A DNA stretch of 11,960 nucleotides from Thermoplasmata archaeon (GTDB lineage: Archaea > Thermoplasmatota > DTKX01 > GCA-020343715). Shown here piece after piece: positions 7,829 through 11,960 of the stretch (positions are counted from its first letter, which is position 1; the number at the start of each line of letters is the position of its first letter). The stretch covers positions 1,475,558 to 1,487,517 of the forward strand of contig CP070808.1 in assembly GCA_020343715.1 (NCBI GenBank), written 5' to 3'. The notes under the pieces are model-generated. The model saw nothing but the letters and a program-made list of their open reading frames with translations, ran no database searches and was not told the origin of the DNA. The translations under genes and the position numbers were made by a program.

Positions 7829-8610
7829 TGAGGCTTAGGATACAGAGGTTCGAGCCCGGCCGGGACCCGGCGCCCAGGTACCAGGTGTACGACGTCACCG
7901 ACAGTCAGGGCCAGACGGTCCTGGGATCCCTGTTCGAGATCCAGGACACCCAGGACGGCTCCCTGGCCTTCAGGTACAGCTGCCGCGGCGCGGTGTGCGG
8001 CAGCTGCGCCATGCTCATCAACAAGGTGCCCCGCCTGGCGTGCAGGACCCAGCTCAAGGACGTGATGGGCACCACCCCCTCCAAGCTCAAGGCCTTCGGC
8101 CCCCTGGACGGCGAGACGGAGGGATGGGACCCCGAGACGGAGGTGCTGGTGGAACCCCTCCCCAACTTCCCCGTCACCCGCGACCTGGTGGTCGACATGA
8201 CCCGGTTCTGGGACGCCCTAGAGGAGGTGGAGCCGTGGCTCGTCCCCGAGGGGGAGCCGGAGAAGGGCCGGGAGAGGCTCATGGAGCACGAGGAGGTCCT
8301 CAGGCTGGAGCGGCTCGTGGGCTGCCTCCTGTGCGGCCTGTGCAGCGGCTCGTGCCCCGTCGCCAACCGGGACCAGGAGTTCTTGGGACCCGCGGCCCTG
8401 GCCAAGGCCCGAAGGTTCTACGAGGACCCCAGGGACGTCAGGCGCGACGGCATAATAGAGATGCTGGACAACGAGGAGGGCCTGCGTGGCTGCGACCTGG
8501 TGTACAACTGCGTCAAGGTCTGCCCCCGCAACGTGGCCCCCGGAGGGGCCATCAGGAAGATGAAGGACGACGCGTCCAAGCTGATCGGCCTGAACGACAC
8601 GGGGGTGTGA
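7828..8610 (+). CDS. sdhB: Succinate dehydrogenase/fumarate reductase iron-sulfur subunit
   Basis: A 260-aa protein carrying the electron wire from FAD towards quinone. The ferredoxin-like N-terminal domain has the [2Fe-2S] cysteines C52, C57, C60 and C72 (CRGAVCGSC plus a distal Cys). The C-terminal domain has C166-x2-C169-x2-C172-x3-C176-P, and later C222, C228 and C232-P. This is the standard set for one [4Fe-4S] and one [3Fe-4S] cluster, so it is SdhB/FrdB type and not the CCG-domain fusion of thiol:fumarate reductase. The start is ATG 7828, overlapping the sdhA stop; AAGGAG at 7811-7816 is a good ribosome binding site. A longer in-frame reading from 7726 lies inside sdhA and lacks support. 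The 3' end overlaps fumC by 4 nt. No sdhC or sdhD follows. Confidence 0.95.
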   Translation: MRLRIQRFEPGRDPAPRYQVYDVTDSQGQTVLGSLFEIQDTQDGSLAFRYSCRGAVCGSCAMLINKVPRLACRTQLKDVMGTTPSKLKAFGPLDGETEGWDPETEVLVEPLPNFPVTRDLVVDMTRFWDALEEVEPWLVPEGEPEKGRERLMEHEEVLRLERLVGCLLCGLCSGSCPVANRDQEFLGPAALAKARRFYEDPRDVRRDGIIEMLDNEEGLRGCDLVYNCVKVCPRNVAPGGAIRKMKDDASKLIGLNDTGV

Positions 8611-10004
8611 GGCTGACGGACCCCAGGCCGACCCGGGTCGAGCGCGATTCCCTAGGCGAGGTCGAGATTCCCGCCGACGCCCTCTACGGGCCCCAGACCG
8701 CCAGGGCGCTTATCAACTTCACGGTGACCGGGCTCCGGGCCCATCCCCGGTTCGTGGAGGCCTACGTGCTCATCAAGAAGGCCGCCGCGATGGCCAACAG
8801 CGATCTGGGAGAGCTGGACGCCGAGCGGGCCGGTCACATCATAGCCGCCGCCGACGAGGTGCTCTCAGGCGAGCACCGGGAGCACTTCGTAGTGGACCCC
8901 ATCAACGCGGGGGCGGGCACCAGCTTCAACATGAACACCAACGAGGTCCTGGCCAACAGGGCGCTGCAGCTGATGGGAAGGGAGCCGGGGGACCTAGAGG
9001 CCCTTTCCCCCAACGACCACGTGAACATGGCCCAGTCAACCAACGATACCTTCCCCACCGCCATGCACCTCTCGGTGCTACTCCTCCATCCCGAGCTGGA
9101 CGCCGCCGTGGCGGAGCTGGAAGCGGCCCTCAAGGCCAAGGGCCAGGAGTTCGCGGGCGTCGTCAAGTCGGGACGCACCCACCTCCAGGACGCCGTCCCC
9201 ACCACCCTGGGCAACGAGTTCACCGCGTACGGCGTTGCCCTGGAGAAGGTGCGCCGGCGCCTAGCAGTGCTGCGGGACGACCTTCTTGAGCTGCCCCTGG
9301 GCGGGACCGCCGTCGGGACCGGAACCAACGCGCATCCCCAGTACAAGGAGAGGGCCATCGGTTACCTGGCCAGCATGACGGGCCTGGACCTGAGGCCGGC
9401 CCAGGACCTGCGGGAGATCATGCAGAGCCGTCAGGGCATCGCCGCATACTCGGGCGGCCTGAGGGCCCTGGCCATCGAGCTGACCCGCATCGCCAACGAC
9501 CTGCGGCTCCTGGGCTCGGGCCCGACCTCGGGCCTGGCAGAGGTCAGGCTGCCCCCCGTGCAGCCGGGCTCCTCCATCATGCCGGGGAAGGTCAACCCCG
9601 TCATGTCCGAGGCACTGAACATGCTCTGCTTCCAGGTGATGGGCAACGACCACGCGGTGGCCATGGCGGCACAGGCGGGTCAGATGGAGCTCAACGTGAT
9701 GATGCCTGGCATGATCCACGCGGTTCTCCAGTCGATGCAGTACCTGGTCAACTACCTGCCCACATTCACCGAGCGGGGCATCCGCGGCATAGAGGCGAAC
9801 GTGGAGCGGGCCACCGAGACGGTCTCCCGCAATCCCGCCATCGCCACCCTCCTCGCCCCGACCATCGGCTACCTGGAGGCAGCGGCCCTGGCCAAGGAGG
9901 CGGTGGAGGCGAACGTGCCCGTCCTGGACCTGGCGCTGGAGAAGGGGATGATTGACGAGGCCGAACGACGCCGGGTCATGGACGAGCTGGGCATCGAGGA
10001 CTGA
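8607..10004 (+). CDS. fumC: Class II fumarase (fumarase/aspartase superfamily), probable fumarate hydratase
   Basis: A 465-aa protein from a GTG start, close to E. coli FumC length (467). It most likely interconverts fumarate and malate as a homotetramer in the cytosol. Family motifs include SNDTFPTA-like STNDTFPTAMH (residues 144-154), GRTHLQDAVP with H192, GGTAVGTGTNAHP (232-244) and the signature GSSIMPGKVNP (321-331) with the catalytic serine. Some segments look more like aspartase (VVDPINAGAGTSFNMN; AAQAGQMELNVMMP), others more like fumarase (GTNAHP; LNMLCFQVMGND), so aspartate ammonia-lyase is the main alternative. Overlap with sdhB favours fumarase. The start is inferred: no ATG is available, and GTG 8607 forms a 4-nt GTGA overlap with the sdhB stop, a common coupling arrangement. 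The reading frame stays open upstream inside sdhB, but that part is not coding. Confidence 0.85.
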   Translation: MRLTDPRPTRVERDSLGEVEIPADALYGPQTARALINFTVTGLRAHPRFVEAYVLIKKAAAMANSDLGELDAERAGHIIAAADEVLSGEHREHFVVDPINAGAGTSFNMNTNEVLANRALQLMGREPGDLEALSPNDHVNMAQSTNDTFPTAMHLSVLLLHPELDAAVAELEAALKAKGQEFAGVVKSGRTHLQDAVPTTLGNEFTAYGVALEKVRRRLAVLRDDLLELPLGGTAVGTGTNAHPQYKERAIGYLASMTGLDLRPAQDLREIMQSRQGIAAYSGGLRALAIELTRIANDLRLLGSGPTSGLAEVRLPPVQPGSSIMPGKVNPVMSEALNMLCFQVMGNDHAVAMAAQAGQMELNVMMPGMIHAVLQSMQYLVNYLPTFTERGIRGIEANVERATETVSRNPAIATLLAPTIGYLEAAALAKEAVEANVPVLDLALEKGMIDEAERRRVMDELGIED

Positions 10005-10014
10005 GGCCGCAACC

Positions 10015-10022
10015 CTTTAATG
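10015..10022 (+). promoter_or_regulatory. TATA-like box for tRNA-Gln
   Basis: CTTTAATG is centred about 29 nt before the mature 5' end of the tRNA at 10048. This suggests a tRNA promoter in the 43-nt gap after fumC, with a 5' leader of only a few bases for RNase P. Confidence 0.5.
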
Positions 10023-10047
10023 CTACCATTCATCTCAGCTCGAGCGG

Positions 10048-10120
10048 AGCCCCGTGGTGTAGAGGCCAATCATACCGGCCTTTGGAGCCGGTGACGGCAG
10101 TTCGAATCTGCCCGGGGCTA
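10048..10120 (+). tRNA. tRNA-Gln (anticodon UUG)
   Basis: A 73-nt cloverleaf. The acceptor stem is 10048-10054 paired with 10113-10119 (seven pairs, first pair A-U). The anticodon stem CCGGC/GCCGG is 10075-10079 with 10087-10091, and its loop CTTTGGA puts TTG at 10082-10084. The T stem is GGCAG/CTGCC around TTCGAAT (10101-10107), and the discriminator is A at 10120. No intron. CCA is not encoded; the next bases are CCT. The A1-U72 pair is the known identity feature of archaeal tRNA-Gln handled by the GatDE amidotransferase, which converts mischarged Glu-tRNA-Gln. Confidence 0.95.
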
Positions 10121-10138
10121 CCTTCCCAATCACGGCGA

Positions 10139-10154
10139 CGGAGCCCAGGCTCCG
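10139..10154. other. Small inverted repeat between tRNA-Gln and the TPR gene
   Basis: CGGAGC and GCTCCG flank a 4-nt loop, giving a 6-bp GC-rich stem. It lies in the 62-nt space between the 3' end of the tRNA and the stop codon of the convergent TPR gene. No T-tract follows on either strand, so a terminator role is only a possibility. Confidence 0.25.
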
Positions 10155-10182
10155 ACGGTCGATGTAAACAGGCTCCAGGTGC

Positions 10183-11960
10183 TCACTGCTGAGGCGGAGG
10201 CCTCTTCTCGGTGGGCTCCTCCTCGAACACCTCGAAGTCGCCCAGGTCCTCGGTGAACTCGCCGAAGTCGCCGTCGTCCTCCACGAAGGCGAAGTCGCCC
10301 TCGTCGTCGGGCGCCGGAGGCGCGGGGGCGGGAGGCTGAGGGGCCGGTGGCGCCGGTGCGGGGGGAGCTGGCGCCGCAGGTGCAGGCGGCTCAGGCGCAG
10401 GCGGTGCCGGTGGTGCGGGCTCCGGTGGCGCTGGTGCCGCAGGCGCGGGTGGCTCGGGCGCAGGCGGTGCCGGTGGAGCGGGCTCCGGTGGCGCTGGTGC
10501 CGCGGGCGCGGGTGGCTCGGGGGCCGGCGGTGCCGGTGGGGCTGGCTCCGGTGGTGCGGGTGCAGCTGGCTCAGGTACCGGTGGCGCGGGGGCAGGCACG
10601 GTCTCTGGGATCGGAGGAGCTGCCGGTGCCGGTGGCTCCGGGGCGGGTGGTGCCGGCGGAGCAGGTTCAGGGGGTGCAGGCGCAGCTGGTGCGGGCGGTT
10701 CGGGTTCCGGTGGCGCCGGTGGAGCGGGTTCAGGGAATGCAGGCGCCGCAGGTACTGGCGGCTCAGGCACGGGTGGTGCCGGTGGAGCGGGTTCCTCGGT
10801 CACGTCCTCGAAGGCGAATGCCTCGTCGACGGCGATCTCCTCCTCCTCGGTGAGTATGTCAGTGGCCACGGCCTCCTCGGCGGTGGCGGGCTCCGCCGCC
10901 TCGAAGGGTGCCACCTCCTCGCCCACTGGAGGCTCCTCGGTCAGGACCGATGCGGCCTCCACGGCGAAGGCGGCCTCGGCCTCTCCGATCTCCTCGGCCA
11001 CGGGCGCGGCCTCGAACACGGGCTCCTCCTCCGTCTCCATGGGCGCGGCCTCGGTGTCCACCTCGAAGGCACCGTCCTCGGCGACCTCGAAGGCGGCCTC
11101 CTCCGCGACCTCGAAGGCCCCCTCGTCGGCGACCTCGAAGGCGGCCTCCTCCGCGACCTCGAAGGCCTCCTCGCCCTCTGCGACCTCGAATGCCTCCTCA
11201 CCCTCTGCGACCTCGAATGCCTCCTCGCCCTCTGCGACCTCGAAGGCCGGCTCCTCGGTGATGGCCTCGACGCCGAACTCCTCCACGGCGGCCTCGGGGG
11301 CGGCCACGGCGGGACCCTCGTCGAAGAACTCATCGCCCTCGGGGATGGGCTCATCGGGCGCCAGGTAGGCCAGGATCTCCCGGGCCTTCTCGGAGTACTG
11401 GGCGTTGGGACCCAGCTGCAGCGACTTGCGGAAGCAGGGTATGGCCTCGGTGCTGCGGTCCATCCTGTCCAGGACGACGCCCTTGTTGTACCAGACCACG
11501 CCGTTGCGGTCGTTGATCTCGATGGCCTTATCGAAGCAGGATATGGCCTCGTCGGACTTCTCCATCTTGTAAAGGACGAAGCCCACGTTGACCCAGGCCT
11601 TGTCGTTGGAGATGTTGAGCTCGATGGACTTGTTGTAGCAGGTGATGGCGTCCTCCATCTGGCCCATGTGGCGTAACGCCAGGCCCTTGTTGTACCACGC
11701 CTTGTCGTTGTTGGCGTTGTACTCCAGGGCCTTGTCGTAACAGGCCACGGCGTTGTCGTGCCTGCCCAGCTGGAAGAGGGCATAGCCAGTGTTGACCCAT
11801 GCCTTGTCGTTCTCTATGTTGATCTCGATGGCCTTATTGTAGCACATGACGGCCTCCTCGAGATTGCCCAGGCGGCGCAGCGCCAGGGCCTTGTTGTACC
11901 AAGCCTTGTCATCCTTGGGGCGGGCCTGGAGCACGTTGTCGTACGCGGCGACGGCCTCCT
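10183..11960 (-). CDS. TPR-repeat protein with acidic repeat linker, Pro/Ala-rich region and acidic aromatic tail (N-terminus outside window)
   Basis: The frame is open to the right edge and already in a TPR there (EAVAAYDNVLQARPKDD), so the GTG at 11934 is not the start and the gene is 5'-truncated by the window. Five full 34-residue TPRs follow (11907 down to about 11398), each opening with (K/V)xWxN and containing a cysteine before an aromatic residue at the same register. Next come an acidic linker with AFEVAE-type repeats (about 11250-11055), further Glu/Ala-rich sequence, a Pro/Ala/Glu region of about 160 residues (about 10791-10309), and a tail with repeated GDF plus acidic residues ending in PPPQQ. 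No transmembrane helix or sorting signal is visible in this part. TPRs bind partner proteins; the rest looks disordered. Function is unknown. Confidence 0.88.
   Translation of the reverse strand, partial: EAVAAYDNVLQARPKDDKAWYNKALALRRLGNLEEAVMCYNKAIEINIENDKAWVNTGYALFQLGRHDNAVACYDKALEYNANNDKAWYNKGLALRHMGQMEDAITCYNKSIELNISNDKAWVNVGFVLYKMEKSDEAISCFDKAIEINDRNGVVWYNKGVVLDRMDRSTEAIPCFRKSLQLGPNAQYSEKAREILAYLAPDEPIPEGDEFFDEGPAVAAPEAAVEEFGVEAITEEPAFEVAEGEEAFEVAEGEEAFEVAEGEEAFEVAEEAAFEVADEGAFEVAEEAAFEVAEDGAFEVDTEAAPMETEEEPVFEAAPVAEEIGEAEAAFAVEAASVLTEEPPVGEEVAPFEAAEPATAEEAVATDILTEEEEIAVDEAFAFEDVTEEPAPPAPPVPEPPVPAAPAFPEPAPPAPPEPEPPAPAAPAPPEPAPPAPPAPEPPAPAAPPIPETVPAPAPPVPEPAAPAPPEPAPPAPPAPEPPAPAAPAPPEPAPPAPPAPEPPAPAAPAPPEPAPPAPPAPEPPAPAAPAPPAPAPPAPQPPAPAPPAPDDEGDFAFVEDDGDFGEFTEDLGDFEVFEEEPTEKRPPPQQ
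10363..10734 (-). repeat. 63-nt (21-residue) Pro/Ala repeats within the TPR gene
   Basis: The encoded unit is PEPAPPAPPAPEPPAPAA plus AP. Units lie at 10672-10734, 10609-10671, 10489-10551, 10426-10488 and 10363-10425; the last three are in direct tandem and identical in protein sequence. A diverged spacer (about 10552-10608) splits the set. The DNA copies differ mostly at third codon positions. Such arrays can expand or contract by slippage, so copy number may vary between strains, and short-read assemblies could mis-size it. Confidence 0.8.
11055..11250 (-). repeat. Short acidic repeats (AFEVAE type, partly 27-nt units)
   Basis: Eight copies of AFEV plus acidic/Ala residues. The first units have a 9-residue period (AFEVAEGEE, 27 nt, nearly identical at DNA level); later units have an 8-residue period. 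They link the TPR domain to the Pro-rich region. The near-identity of the 27-nt units suggests recent slippage expansion. Confidence 0.75.
11398..11907 (-). repeat. Five tandem tetratricopeptide repeats (102-nt periodicity)
   Basis: Units start at 11907, 11805, 11703, 11601 and 11499, each 34 codons. Shared positions are WxNxGxxL early and A(I/V)xC(Y/F)xK(A/S)(I/L) in helix B. At least one more unit extends past the right edge. Confidence 0.88.

Noticed and set aside
7995..8606. Upstream extension of the fumC reading frame through sdhB
   Set aside because: The frame is open because of GC-rich codon bias, but the translation is Arg/Gly/Pro-rich and lies out of frame inside the clearly coding sdhB. 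GTG 8607 gives a normal FumC length.
6083..8610. Thiol:fumarate reductase (TfrAB) instead of SdhAB
   Set aside because: The iron-sulfur subunit is 260 aa with standard SdhB clusters and lacks the extra CCG-domain half of TfrB; the flavoprotein keeps the covalent-FAD histidine.
10139..10154. Inverted repeat as an intrinsic terminator
   Set aside because: No T-rich tract follows on either strand, and archaeal termination depends mainly on U-tracts. Listed only as a weak structural feature.
10363..10734. Regular repeats as a CRISPR array
   Set aside because: Units are contiguous, in frame, without unique spacers, and encode a Pro/Ala repeat within a long reading frame.
10347..10853. Plus-strand Val/Ala/Pro-rich open frame opposite the Pro-rich region
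   Set aside because: It is a shadow of the 63-nt repeats on the other strand, with no independent coding evidence.
10850..11368. Plus-strand Ser/Ala/Thr-rich open frame opposite the TPR gene
   Set aside because: It is the antisense image of the acidic AFEVAE/Glu-Ala repeats, so its regularity is inherited from the minus-strand gene. No promoter or ribosome binding site was seen.

Overview
The window looks like a high-GC archaeal chromosome segment. It is probably from Thermoplasmatota-type Euryarchaeota, but that rank is inferred. Archaeal signs are A/T-rich TATA-like boxes about 25-30 nt ahead of gene starts, several apparently leaderless starts, a tRNA-Gln with an A1-U72 pair and no encoded CCA, and ammonia-type NadE. 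Coding density is very high, intergenic gaps are 6-96 nt, and codon use is uniformly G/C-ending. I see no insertion sequence, prophage, CRISPR array or rRNA.

Layout. Positions 1-140 (-) hold the N-terminus of an EamA/DMT-type transporter that runs off the left edge. A short divergent promoter region follows. ccmF (237-2810, +) encodes a large cytochrome c heme lyase subunit. It overlaps by 11 nt a gene for a cysteine-free, sequon-rich, single-pass membrane protein with a duplicated cytoplasmic coiled-coil module (2800-4350, +). nadE (4357-5163, -) converges on that gene with 6 nt between them. A 44-nt gap with back-to-back promoters separates nadE from a nitrilase-superfamily amidohydrolase (5208-6011, +). 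Next is a tightly overlapped TCA-cycle block: sdhA (6083-7828), sdhB (7828-8610) and a class II fumarase/aspartase-family enzyme, probably fumC (8607-10004). tRNA-Gln(UUG) lies at 10048-10120 (+). The right end (10183 to the edge, -) is a TPR protein with a repetitive acidic linker, a long Pro/Ala region and an acidic aromatic tail; its N-terminus lies outside the window.

How it fits together. SdhAB plus FumC carry succinate to fumarate to malate, and SdhB would pass electrons to a respiratory chain. CcmF implies the cell makes c-type cytochromes, which fits a respiring archaeon. NadE completes NAD synthesis and needs ammonia; the divergent amidohydrolase is a possible but unproven ammonia source. 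No single gene cluster here is clearly a new defence or mobile system. The most unusual items are the ccmF-linked membrane protein, the enlarged external domain of CcmF, the SDH block without membrane-anchor genes, and the low-complexity TPR protein.
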